Of a stretch of DNA of 64,000 nucleotides, positions 7,835 through 15,420 are shown in pieces. The DNA comes from Curtobacterium sp. PhB115 (GTDB taxonomy: Bacteria > Actinomycetota > Actinomycetes > Actinomycetales > Microbacteriaceae), in NCBI RefSeq assembly GCF_003752025.1, contig NZ_RJKR01000006.1, forward strand, positions 531,466 through 595,465, written 5' to 3'. A model generated the notes under the pieces. It was given only the letters and a program-made list of their open reading frames with translations. It was not told where the DNA came from and searched no databases. The position numbers and the translations under genes are program-made. Positions within the stretch are counted from its first letter, which is position 1. Each line of letters opens with the position of its first letter.

Positions 7835-8494
7835 TCAGTCAACTGTAGCCCGGAAGACCCGGGTGGTCTCGTCGACCACACCGTCTCCGAGCTCGAGCAC
7901 CTCGACGTCCGAGAGGCGCTTACGAAGGATGACCTTCCGAGCCTTCTCGATCTCCTCGTCGACCCGCGCACCCTTCATCAGGATGAGCTGGCCACCAGAG
8001 CGCACGAGCGGCACCGTCAGGGGGATCAGCTTGGACAGAGCACTCACCGCGCGGGCCGTCACCTGGTCGACCACGATGCTGTCCGCGACGTCCTCGGCGC
8101 GGCCACGGACGACCGTGACGTTCGTCAGGCCCAGCCGCTCCGCCTCACTGGTGAGCCAATCCGTTCGACGCTCCATCGGCTCGATGAGCGTGAAGGCGAC
8201 GTCCGGACGGGCGATCGCGAGCACGAGACCCGGCAACCCTGCACCGGACCCGACGTCGGCGACCCGGCCACGGGCCTCCAGGAGGGGTGCCAACAGCGCG
8301 GAATTGAGGATGTGTCGCGTCCAGAGCCGCGGCAGTTCGAGTGGGCCGATCAGACCCAGCTCCTCACCCCGGCGAGCAAGCTCGTTCGTGAACGACCGAG
8401 CAACGTCGATCTGCGCGCCGAACAGCGTCACTGCGCCAGCCGGCTCGGTCTCGAGGACCGGTGCGGCCTCTGCAGGGGAGACCGGCTCCGTCAT
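7835..8494 (-). CDS. rsmG: 16S rRNA (guanine527-N7)-methyltransferase
   Basis: SAM-dependent methyltransferase that modifies G527 of 16S rRNA; loss gives low-level streptomycin resistance in other bacteria. It has 219 residues with the SAM-binding VADVGSGAGLPGL at about 78-90, the acidic LIEPMERR loop and the conserved VTARAVSALSKLIPL segment typical of GidB/RsmG. Its ATG overlaps the stop of the upstream jag gene by four bases (ATGA), so the two are translationally coupled. Confidence 0.95.
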   Translation of the reverse strand: MTEPVSPAEAAPVLETEPAGAVTLFGAQIDVARSFTNELARRGEELGLIGPLELPRLWTRHILNSALLAPLLEARGRVADVGSGAGLPGLVLAIARPDVAFTLIEPMERRTDWLTSEAERLGLTNVTVVRGRAEDVADSIVVDQVTARAVSALSKLIPLTVPLVRSGGQLILMKGARVDEEIEKARKVILRKRLSDVEVLELGDGVVDETTRVFRATVD

Positions 8495-9000
8495 CGGGTG
8501 ACGACCGTGTGGCGGTCCCGACCCTCGCCCTCGGACTCCGAGTGGAAGCCCTTCTCGGCGACCAGGTCGTGCACCAGCTTGCGCTCGTACGACGACATCG
8601 GGGGGAGCGCTGCAGAGGACGATCCAGCCTCGATGCGCTCGACGGCGGTGTCCACCAGCCGCTGCAGCTCCGAGGCGCGGGCGTCCCGCGAGCCACCGAC
8701 GTCGAGGATGAGGCGGCTGAACTCGCCGGTCTCGGCCTGCACGGCGATCCGGGTGAGCTCCTGCAGCGCCGTCACCGTGTCCGGCTTCGACAGGACGCGG
8801 AGCGCCTCGCCGTCGTCGGTCACGGACAGGTACACGCGTCCGGCGCGCTCCTCGATCTCGATGTCGCCGTCGAGGTCGCAGATGTCGAGGAGTTCCTCGA
8901 TGTAGTCGGCCGCGATGTCCGCCTCGTCACGGGCGTCCTCGTCCGGGACGGTCTCGTCCGTGATGGTCTCGACAGCTGCGGCGGTGTCCTGCTCGGTCAC
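8491..9000 (-). CDS. jag: KH-R3H RNA-binding protein (Jag/KhpB)
   Basis: RNA-binding protein of 169 residues. An acidic N-terminal leader (about 1-40) is followed by a KH domain (DIAADYIEELLDICDLDGD... to VTALQELTRIAVQ) and a C-terminal R3H domain (SYERKLVHDLVAEKGFHSESEG). KhpB proteins bind RNA with KhpA and affect cell-wall growth and division in Gram-positives. The start is GTG, directly abutting the yidC stop with no gap. The gene sits in the conserved yidC-jag-rsmG order. Confidence 0.92.
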   Translation of the reverse strand: MTEQDTAAAVETITDETVPDEDARDEADIAADYIEELLDICDLDGDIEIEERAGRVYLSVTDDGEALRVLSKPDTVTALQELTRIAVQAETGEFSRLILDVGGSRDARASELQRLVDTAVERIEAGSSSAALPPMSSYERKLVHDLVAEKGFHSESEGEGRDRHTVVTR

Positions 9001-9972
9001 TTACTTCTTCCCGTTCTTCTTCGAGCGCTGCTTGCCGACCGGCTGCTGACGCTGGGTGGTGACGCGCACGGCCTCGATCTCGGCGGCACTCGCGCCGGCA
9101 CCGGCCTCGGCGAGCACCGGGGTCCCCGTGGTGCCACGACGCTGGGCCTTCTTCGCCAGACGGGCTTCACGGGCCAGCGCGGCCTCGGAGCCGGGCGTCG
9201 GCATGCTGCGGATGACGAAGTACTGCTGCGCCATCGTCCAGACGTTCGAGGCCAGCCAGTAGAACATGACGCCGAGGGGGAAGCTCAGGCCGGAGATGAT
9301 GAAGACCAGGGGGAGGATGTAGAGCATCATCCGCTGCTGGCGGTACATCGGAGACGCCTTGGTCTCCGGGGACATGTTCTTCGCGACGAGCTGCAGCTGG
9401 GTGATGAACTGCGACGCGGTCATCACGACGATCATGAAGCCAGCGATCGCGCGGACCTCCCAGCCGGAGGCGTTCGTGAACGTCTCGTGCAGGGGAGCGC
9501 CGAACAGCGCGGCGTTGCCGAAGGACTTCGCGAGGTCATCGGTGAGCAGACCGATGCCGACCTTGTTGATCTGCGCTTCGTGGAGCACCGAGTACAGCGA
9601 GAAGAAGATCGGCATCTGCAGCAGCAGCGGCAGGCAGGAGCTCAGCGGGTTGGTCCCGGTCTCCTTGTACAGCGCCATGGTCTCGCGGCTCATGGCCTCA
9701 CGCGAGAACTGGTCCTTCTTGCCCTTGTACTTGTCCTGGATCTTCTTCAGCTGCGGCGCGACCTCGAGCATGCGGCGCTGCGACTTGATCTGGCGCACGA
9801 AGATCGGGATCAGCGCGGCGCGGACCACGAAGGTCAGGAAGATGATGGAGAGCACCCAGGTGATACCCGCTCCGGGGTCCATGCCGAGGTTCTCGAAGAC
9901 CCAGTGGAAGCCGACGAGGATGGCCGAGACCACCCATTTGAGCGGCCAGAGGATCGTACCGATGAGGTCCAT
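9001..9972 (-). CDS. yidC: membrane protein insertase YidC/Oxa1
   Basis: Inserts and folds inner-membrane proteins, alone or with SecYEG. It has 323 residues with five or so hydrophobic helices, including WVVSAILVGFHWVFENLG, the WVLSIIFLTFVVRAALIPIFV helix with the conserved hydrophilic-groove arginine, LSSCLPLLLQMPIFFSLYSVL and MMLYILPLVFIISGLSFPLGVMFYW. The tail is basic (RSKKNGKK), as expected for ribosome binding. The long N-terminal periplasmic domain of proteobacterial YidC is absent, as in other Gram-positives. The gene lies 8 bp after yidD. Confidence 0.96.
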   Translation of the reverse strand: MDLIGTILWPLKWVVSAILVGFHWVFENLGMDPGAGITWVLSIIFLTFVVRAALIPIFVRQIKSQRRMLEVAPQLKKIQDKYKGKKDQFSREAMSRETMALYKETGTNPLSSCLPLLLQMPIFFSLYSVLHEAQINKVGIGLLTDDLAKSFGNAALFGAPLHETFTNASGWEVRAIAGFMIVVMTASQFITQLQLVAKNMSPETKASPMYRQQRMMLYILPLVFIISGLSFPLGVMFYWLASNVWTMAQQYFVIRSMPTPGSEAALAREARLAKKAQRRGTTGTPVLAEAGAGASAAEIEAVRVTTQRQQPVGKQRSKKNGKK

Positions 9973-9980
9973 GGGGACGG

Positions 9981-10361
9981 CTACGCCTTTCGAGTGCGCT
10001 GGGGGAGCAGGACCGGCCGGGCCGTTCCGACCGCAGGGTGCGGCTGCTTCGGGATCGGCGCGAGGACGAACCCGAACCGGTTGACGACGAACGGTCGACT
10101 ACGTTCAGTGACGTCGTCGATCCCGCCTGCAGCCCAGGGGTTGCAGCGGGCGATGCGCCAGGCACCCATCGCGGACCCGCGGACGACGCCGTACTGCTGG
10201 ATCGCTTCGAGGGCGTACCGGGAGCACGACGGGTGGTACCGGCAGACGTTGCCGTAGAGCGGTGAGATCACTGCACGGTAGGCGCGGAGCACGACGACGC
10301 ACGCGTTGCGTGGGAGCAACGCGGCGACCCAGGCCAGCCGGGTCCACAGAGTGCGGTTCAT
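9981..10361 (-). CDS. yidD: membrane protein insertion efficiency factor YidD
   Basis: Small cysteine-rich membrane-associated protein (126 residues) with the family signature YRAVISPLYGNVCRYHPSCSRYALEAI and the following GAWRIARCNPW motif. It has a roughly 50-residue C-terminal extension, longer than the about 70-90 residues typical of the family. The ATG chosen overlaps the rnpA stop (ATGA at 10358-10361). Believed to assist YidC-dependent insertion. Confidence 0.92.
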   Translation of the reverse strand: MNRTLWTRLAWVAALLPRNACVVVLRAYRAVISPLYGNVCRYHPSCSRYALEAIQQYGVVRGSAMGAWRIARCNPWAAGGIDDVTERSRPFVVNRFGFVLAPIPKQPHPAVGTARPVLLPQRTRKA

Positions 10362-10708
10362 GCTGCCTTCTCCACCCCGCGCGCGAAGGAGCGCACGACG
10401 TCTTCGAGCAGGGTAGGCCATCCGGCCTGCGATGCGGCTGGCAGTGCGCGGACCACGACGTCGAACCCGGTGGGGGTCTCGGTGAGCAGTTCGTGCGCGA
10501 TCGCCTTGAGCCGTCGCCTGATCAGGTTCCGGGTCACGGCGTTGCCCACGGTCTTGGCGACGATGAAGCCGAACCGTGTCGGTCCGGACGGATCCGTCGA
10601 GCGACGGACCACGGACACGACGACGTGCGCCGTGGCGCTCTTGCGACCACGACGCACGACGTTCCGGTAGTCGTCCCCGCGGACGATGCGGTTGGCGCTG
10701 GCCAACAC
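10358..10708 (-). CDS. rnpA: ribonuclease P protein component
   Basis: Protein subunit of RNase P, which removes the 5' leaders of tRNA precursors. It has 116 residues, with the RNA-binding signature VTRNLIRRRLKAIAHE (family RNxxKRR) and an N-terminal FDYR-like NRIVRGDDYRNVVRRG strand. It is 48 bp after rpmH, the universal arrangement, and translationally coupled to yidD. Confidence 0.95.
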   Translation of the reverse strand: MLASANRIVRGDDYRNVVRRGRKSATAHVVVSVVRRSTDPSGPTRFGFIVAKTVGNAVTRNLIRRRLKAIAHELLTETPTGFDVVVRALPAASQAGWPTLLEDVVRSFARGVEKAA

Positions 10709-10736
10709 TGCGATGCCGGGGTCAGACCGAGGACCG

Positions 10737-10758
10737 GATCAGGCAGATGCGCCTGATC
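10737..10758 (-). terminator. hairpin between rpmH and rnpA (attenuator or processing site)
   Basis: GATCAGGC, a 6-nt loop and GCCTGATC form a perfect 8-bp stem. The stem includes bases of the rpmH stop codon (10757-10759). There is no T-run, so partial termination or an RNA processing/stability role is as likely as a true terminator. It would let L34 be made in excess over RnpA. Confidence 0.5.
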
Positions 10759-10894
10759 AGGCCGAGAGCTCGGTGCGGCCCTTGGCGCGACGCGCCGACA
10801 GGATGGCGCGGCCGGCACGCGTCCGCATGCGGAGGCGGAAGCCGTGCTTCTTGGCGCGGCGACGGTTGTTCGGCTGGAAGGTGCGCTTGCTCAT
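10757..10894 (-). CDS. rpmH: 50S ribosomal protein L34
   Basis: A 45-residue, strongly basic protein of the large ribosomal subunit. It starts [19 protein letters not shown], contains [15 protein letters not shown] and ends TELSA, which is unmistakably L34. It is the first gene of the leftward rpmH-rnpA-yidD-yidC-jag-rsmG-parA-parB run, divergent from dnaA. Its length is normal. Confidence 0.97.
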   Translation of the reverse strand: MSKRTFQPNNRRRAKKHGFRLRMRTRAGRAILSARRAKGRTELSA

Positions 10895-11000
10895 GATGTT
10901 CTCCACACGGCTGCTCGCGGCGAGCCGTCACGTATGTGTAGCCGTCCGGGTGTCGAACGGCGCAGATGGGCGCGACCGAACGGCCGCAGTCAACTGGTTA

Positions 11001-11029
11001 ACGGTACGTGACAGCGGCGGGCAGGTCAA
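11001..11029 (-). promoter_or_regulatory. predicted rpmH promoter
   Basis: On the minus strand a -35 TTGACC (11024-11029) and a -10 TACCGT (11001-11006) are separated by exactly 17 bp, the best sigma-70-type match in this region. It lies about 107 bp upstream of the rpmH start. Confidence 0.6.
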
Positions 11030-11084
11030 ACGCTGACCGGATCCCTCCGGCGGTCGTGCAGCCGACGGAGGTCCTCCCGACCCA

Positions 11085-11241
11085 TTCTCCACATTGGGGA
11101 CAACTTCCGTTCGGTGCGACCTGCCCCGGTCCTTTACAGTGGGGTGATCGATCGGCTCCGTGGCCCGGTACGACAGGGAAGTGATCCTGTCGGAGGACAC
11201 GGAACGGTCGTGGACAACACTGTGGACAACCCTGTGGGAAG
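11085..11241 (+). promoter_or_regulatory. dnaA upstream region with DnaA boxes
   Basis: A possible -10 TACAGT (11135-11140) is followed by CGTGGACAA (11209-11217), TGTGGACAA (11221-11229) and TGTGGGAAG (11233-11241). TTCTCCACA lies further upstream (11085-11093). These resemble the DnaA box TTATCCACA/TGTGGATAA, so DnaA autoregulation is likely. Confidence 0.55.
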
Positions 11242-11408
11242 CCACGCGGCACGAGGCGTCGACGAAGCCCCCGGAGCCACTGACGAATCCGCCCGGAACG
11301 CCACGGTCCGAACGCGCGCCACCCACGTCGATCCGGCATGTCCGACCCCGTGGGACGCGCAGACGTCCGGCAGCGACCGCACACACGACCCCTGGAGACG
11401 AGCGCGAC

Positions 11409-12863
11409 ATGACGATGCCGGCCGACCCCGTCGAGGACCTCTGGTCATCGGTACTCGCACTCCTCGCCGAGGACGCCCGCATCACGCCGCAGCTGCACGG
11501 CTTCCTGAACCTGGTCGAGCCGAAGGGCGTGCTCGCCGGCACCCTCTACCTCGAGGTGCCGAACGACCTCACCCGCGGCATGCTCGAGCAGCGCATCCGG
11601 ATCCCGATCACCGAGGCGGTCGCCCGGATCGGTGACGACTCGGTCGCCAACTTCGCGATCACGGTGAACCCGGACATGGCGTCGGAGCCGCGGGTGGACC
11701 CCAACGTCCCCGAGTACGCCGAGCCGGTGCAGGAAGCCGTCGAGCAGAGCGCCGCTCCCCGTCAGTACATCGAGGCGCCGTTCGTCCCGAGCCAGATCGA
11801 CTCCCCGGGCACCAGCGGTCGGCCGGAGTCACGGCTCAACCCCAAGTACAACTTCGACAACTTCGTGATCGGCTCCTCGAACCGGTTCGCGCACGCAGCA
11901 GCCGTCGCGGTCGCCGAAGCACCGGCCAAGGCCTACAACCCACTCTTCATCTACGGCGACTCCGGCCTCGGCAAGACCCACCTGCTCCACGCCATCGGGC
12001 ACTACGCCGAGAGCCTCTACCCGGGGATCCGCGTCCGGTACGTGTCGAGCGAGGAGTTCACCAACGACTTCATCAACTCGATCGCGAACAACCGCTCGAA
12101 CCAGTTCCAGCAGCGGTACCGCGACATCGACATCCTGCTCATCGACGACATCCAGTTCCTCCAGGGCAAGGACTCGACGCAGGAAGCCTTCTTCCACACG
12201 TTCAACACGCTGCACGACCACAACAAGCAGGTCGTCATCACGTCCGACGTGGCGCCGAAGCACCTGACCGGGTTCGAGGACCGGATGCGTTCCCGCTTCG
12301 AGTGGGGCCTGATCACCGACGTGCAGGCACCCGAGCTCGAGACGCGCATCGCGATCCTCCGCAAGAAGGCGCAGTCCGACCACCTGCAGGTGCCCGACGA
12401 CATCCTCGAATTCATGGCGTCCAAGGTGTCGAGCAACATCCGTGAGCTCGAGGGGACCCTGATCCGGGTCACCGCGTTCGCGAGCCTCAACCGGACCGCC
12501 GTCGACATGGCGCTGGTGCAGACCGTCCTGAAGGACCTGATCACCCTCGACGAGGACAACGTCGTCGCGCCGACGGACATCATCAACCACACCGCGGAGT
12601 ACTTCAAGCTCTCCGTCGACGACCTGTACGGGTCCTCCCGGTCCCAGGCGATCGCGACCGCTCGACAGATCGCGATGTACCTCTGCCGTGAGCTGACGAG
12701 CCTGTCCCTGCCCAAGATCGGGCAGCTCTTCGGCAACCGCGACCACACCACCGTGATGTACGCGAACAAGAAGATCACCGAGCTCATGAAGGAGCGGCGG
12801 TCGATCTACAACCAGGTCACCGAGCTCACGAGCCGCATCAAGCAGGACCGCCGGTACCGCTGA
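11409..12863 (+). CDS. dnaA: chromosomal replication initiator protein DnaA
   Basis: AAA+ initiator of 484 residues. Domain I (1-90) is the DnaB/DnaA interaction fold (LWSSVLALLAEDARITPQLHGFLNLVEP). A short linker (90-145) ends at the universal LNPKYNFDNFVIGSSNRFAHAAA. The ATPase domain has Walker A GDSGLGKT (183-190) and Walker B ILLIDDIQF. Domain IV binds DNA through the RDHTTVMYANKKI signature near the C-terminus. The ATG with GGAGA about 10 nt upstream gives a normal length; a longer in-frame extension upstream is not needed. The linker domain is much shorter than in Streptomyces DnaA. Confidence 0.97.
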   Translation: MTMPADPVEDLWSSVLALLAEDARITPQLHGFLNLVEPKGVLAGTLYLEVPNDLTRGMLEQRIRIPITEAVARIGDDSVANFAITVNPDMASEPRVDPNVPEYAEPVQEAVEQSAAPRQYIEAPFVPSQIDSPGTSGRPESRLNPKYNFDNFVIGSSNRFAHAAAVAVAEAPAKAYNPLFIYGDSGLGKTHLLHAIGHYAESLYPGIRVRYVSSEEFTNDFINSIANNRSNQFQQRYRDIDILLIDDIQFLQGKDSTQEAFFHTFNTLHDHNKQVVITSDVAPKHLTGFEDRMRSRFEWGLITDVQAPELETRIAILRKKAQSDHLQVPDDILEFMASKVSSNIRELEGTLIRVTAFASLNRTAVDMALVQTVLKDLITLDEDNVVAPTDIINHTAEYFKLSVDDLYGSSRSQAIATARQIAMYLCRELTSLSLPKIGQLFGNRDHTTVMYANKKITELMKERRSIYNQVTELTSRIKQDRRYR

Positions 12864-13270
12864 GATCGGGCAGTCTCCGGGCTCATCCACCATCTGAGAC
12901 GGTTCCATGGGCCGGAGTTCTCACAGTGTGGATAGCCTGTGGATAACTGTGGAGGACACGCCGCCCGGTTGTACACAGGTGCGGGGTCACCTGTGGAGAC
13001 TGGGGATGGAAGTGGATAGATGAGATTCATTCATCCCGTTAACGCTCACAGACCGTCCCCAAGTCACAACCGTGTAGTTCCCTACGGCCGAGCGGGATGC
13101 ACAGGGTTATCCACAGTGTGCACAGGCGTTAACACCATTACTCCTGGTTAACGATCAATCTCCGCGGGACAACCTTGTGGACGGCGGGATGACAAGAAAT
13201 CCGGCCCCCGTCCGCCTGTGCCAGAATGGGGCGGCCGGACAGTCCAAGCCGATCGACAGGGGTTCCAGCT
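12864..13270. other. chromosomal origin of replication, oriC
   Basis: The dnaA-dnaN gap (407 bp) contains DnaA boxes: TGTGGATAG (12927-12935), perfect TGTGGATAA (12938-12946) and perfect TTATCCACA (13107-13115). Weaker 9-mers include TTGTACACA (12969-12977), TGTGGAGAC near 12992-13000 and TGTGGACGG near 13177-13185. Less GC-rich patches, GATTCATTCATCCCGTTAAC (13024-13043) and the GTTAACACCATTACTCC stretch (13128-13144) with a second GTTAAC (13147-13152), are candidate unwinding elements. Position and content match actinobacterial origins. Confidence 0.9.
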
Positions 13271-14434
13271 GTGAAGTTCGAGGTCAACCGGGACGTCTTC
13301 TCCGAAGCCGTCTCCTTCGCGGTGAAGCTCCTCCCACAGCGCACGACCCTCCCGATCCTGTCGGGCGTCCTGATCCACGCGGACGGTGATCGTCTGACGC
13401 TCTCCTCGTTCGACTACGAGGTCTCGGCGCAGACGTCCATCGCGGCGCAGATCGACGAGCCGGGCACAGTCCTGGTCTCGGGTCGCCTGCTGAACGACAT
13501 CGCGAGCCGCTTGCCGAACGCCCCGGTGACCTTCACCACCGAGGAATCGAAGATCTCCGTCACCTGCGGTTCGGCGCACTTCACGCTGCTGTCCATGCCG
13601 GTCGAGGAGTACCCGACGCTCCCCGAGATCGGTCCGCAGACCGGTGTGATCCCGGGCGACGCCTTCTCGGAAGCCGTGTCCCAGGTCGCCGTCGCCGCCA
13701 GCCGCGACGACGTGACCCCGGTGATCACCGGGGTGCAGCTCGAGGTCGGCGAACACGACGTCTCCCTCATCGCCACGGACCGCTACCGCGTCGCCGTCCG
13801 CACGATCCAGTGGGACTCCGGCCGTGCCGGTGACGCCGACGGCGAGGCGCCCGCTCCGCTGCACGCGCTGGTCCCGGCCCGCACGCTGCAGGAAGTCGGC
13901 CGCACGTTCGGTTCGGCAGCCACGGTGTCGGTGTCGATCAGTGGCGGATCGGACCGCGAGCTCATCGCCTTCCACGCCGCCGACAAGACGGTCACGTCGC
14001 TGCTCATCAAGGGCAACTACCCGCCGGTCCGCCGGCTCTTCCCCGAGACGGTCAACGACCACGCGGTCATCAACACCGCGGAACTGGTCGAAGCCGTCCG
14101 ACGGGTCTCCCTCGTCCTGGAGCGCGAAGCAGCGCTCCGGTTCTCCTTCTCGGTCGACGGGCTCACGCTCGAGGCGATCGGATCCGAACAAGCGCAGGCG
14201 TCAGAGTCGATCAGTGCGTTGCTGACCGGTGAGGACACGGTGGTCTCGTTGAAGCCCGCCTTCCTCCTGGACGGACTGAACGCGGTGCACTCCGAGTTCG
14301 TCCGCATCTCCTTCACCAAGACGGAGAACCCCAACAAGCCGGGCCCGGTGCTCATCACCGGCCAGACTTCGCAAGAGGCTGCGGCGACCGACGGATACCG
14401 GTACCTGCTGCAGCCCAACCTGCTGCTGCGATAG
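13271..14434 (+). CDS. dnaN: DNA polymerase III subunit beta (sliding clamp)
   Basis: Ring-forming processivity clamp with three similar domains, 387 residues (slightly longer than the 366-380 usual). It starts VKFEVNRDVFSEAVSFAVKLLPQRTTLPILSG and ends with the conserved YRYLLQPNLLLR, whose terminal residues line the partner-binding pocket. The GTG start is chosen because the protein then begins at the canonical MKF-like strand and AGGGG lies 9 nt upstream; an upstream in-frame ATG (13226) would add 15 unlikely residues. Confidence 0.96.
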   Translation: MKFEVNRDVFSEAVSFAVKLLPQRTTLPILSGVLIHADGDRLTLSSFDYEVSAQTSIAAQIDEPGTVLVSGRLLNDIASRLPNAPVTFTTEESKISVTCGSAHFTLLSMPVEEYPTLPEIGPQTGVIPGDAFSEAVSQVAVAASRDDVTPVITGVQLEVGEHDVSLIATDRYRVAVRTIQWDSGRAGDADGEAPAPLHALVPARTLQEVGRTFGSAATVSVSISGGSDRELIAFHAADKTVTSLLIKGNYPPVRRLFPETVNDHAVINTAELVEAVRRVSLVLEREAALRFSFSVDGLTLEAIGSEQAQASESISALLTGEDTVVSLKPAFLLDGLNAVHSEFVRISFTKTENPNKPGPVLITGQTSQEAAATDGYRYLLQPNLLLR

Positions 14435-14501
14435 CGCAACAGTCTCCCTGCGCTGGCGCACCACCCCGGCATCAGCGCAACGACGAACAGAAGAGGAAAT
14501 C

Positions 14502-15389
14502 ATGCACATCGGTCTTGTCGGCCTTGGTCGCATGGGCAACAACATGCGTGCCCGTCTCCGCAACGCTGGGATCGAGGTCACCGGTTACGACGCGAACCCC
14601 GCCGTCTCCGACGTCGCCAGCCTCGCCGACCTGGCGGGCGCACTGCCCGAGGGTCAGCGACTCGTCTGGGTGATGGTGCCGCACGGCAAGATCACCGACG
14701 ACGTGATCACCGAGCTCGCCGGCGTCCTGAACGAGGGTGACCTCGTCATCGACGGTGGCAACTCGAAGTGGCTCGACGACACCACGCACGCCGAGCAGCT
14801 CGGTGCACGCGGCATCCGTTACATGGACGCCGGCGTCTCCGGTGGCGTGTGGGGCAAGGACAACGGCTACGGCCTCATGGTCGGCGGTGACGTCAAGGAC
14901 GTCGAGTTCGCCATGCCCGTGTTCGACGCGCTCCGCCCCGAGGGCCCCCGTGAAGAGGGCTTCTCGCACGCCGGCCCGATCGGCGCCGGCCACTACGCGA
15001 AGATGGTGCACAACGGCATCGAGTACGCGATCATGCAGGCCTACGGCGAGGGCTACGAGCTCCTCGAGGCGAAGGACCTGATCACCGACGTCCCCGCCGT
15101 GTTCGCCGGGTGGCAGCGCGGGACGGTCGTCCGTTCCTGGCTGCTCGACCTCATGGTGCTCGCCCTCAACGAGGACCCGAAGCTCGACGAGCTCGAGGGC
15201 TACGTCGAGGACTCGGGCGAGGGCCGTTGGACGCTGGAAGAGGGCATCGAGCTCGCGGTCCCGATGCCGGCGCTGTCGGCGTCGATCTTCGCGCGCTTCG
15301 TCTCGCGGCAGGGCAGCGCCTCGCCGACGATGAAGGCCGTCGCTGCGCTCCGCAACCAGTTCGGCGGTCACGCCGTCAAGAAGTCCTAG
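14502..15389 (+). CDS. gnd: 6-phosphogluconate dehydrogenase (decarboxylating), short GndA-type
   Basis: Oxidises 6-phosphogluconate to ribulose 5-phosphate in the pentose phosphate pathway. It has 295 residues, the short tetrameric class, compared with about 470 for the long class. Visible motifs are the N-terminal dinucleotide fold MHIGLVGLGRMGNNMRARL, LVIDGGNSKWLDDT, the substrate-binding YMDAGVSGGVWGKDNGYGLM and the catalytic HYAKMVHNGIEYAIMQAYGEG. Insertion of gnd between dnaN and recF is a known actinobacterial arrangement. An AGAGGAAATC ribosome-binding site precedes the ATG. Confidence 0.94.
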   Translation: MHIGLVGLGRMGNNMRARLRNAGIEVTGYDANPAVSDVASLADLAGALPEGQRLVWVMVPHGKITDDVITELAGVLNEGDLVIDGGNSKWLDDTTHAEQLGARGIRYMDAGVSGGVWGKDNGYGLMVGGDVKDVEFAMPVFDALRPEGPREEGFSHAGPIGAGHYAKMVHNGIEYAIMQAYGEGYELLEAKDLITDVPAVFAGWQRGTVVRSWLLDLMVLALNEDPKLDELEGYVEDSGEGRWTLEEGIELAVPMPALSASIFARFVSRQGSASPTMKAVAALRNQFGGHAVKKS

Positions 15390-15420
15390 GACCACCCGGG
15401 GAAACCCGGACTCGGCCCGC

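Larger units (their letters stand above)
10895..11408. other. divergent rpmH/dnaA regulatory region (514 bp)
   Basis: No gene is seen. The left half holds the rpmH promoter and the right half the dnaA promoter region with DnaA-box-like 9-mers (11085-11093, 11209-11217, 11221-11229, 11233-11241). The long distance to dnaA implies a long dnaA 5' leader or a promoter close to the boxes. Confidence 0.75.
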
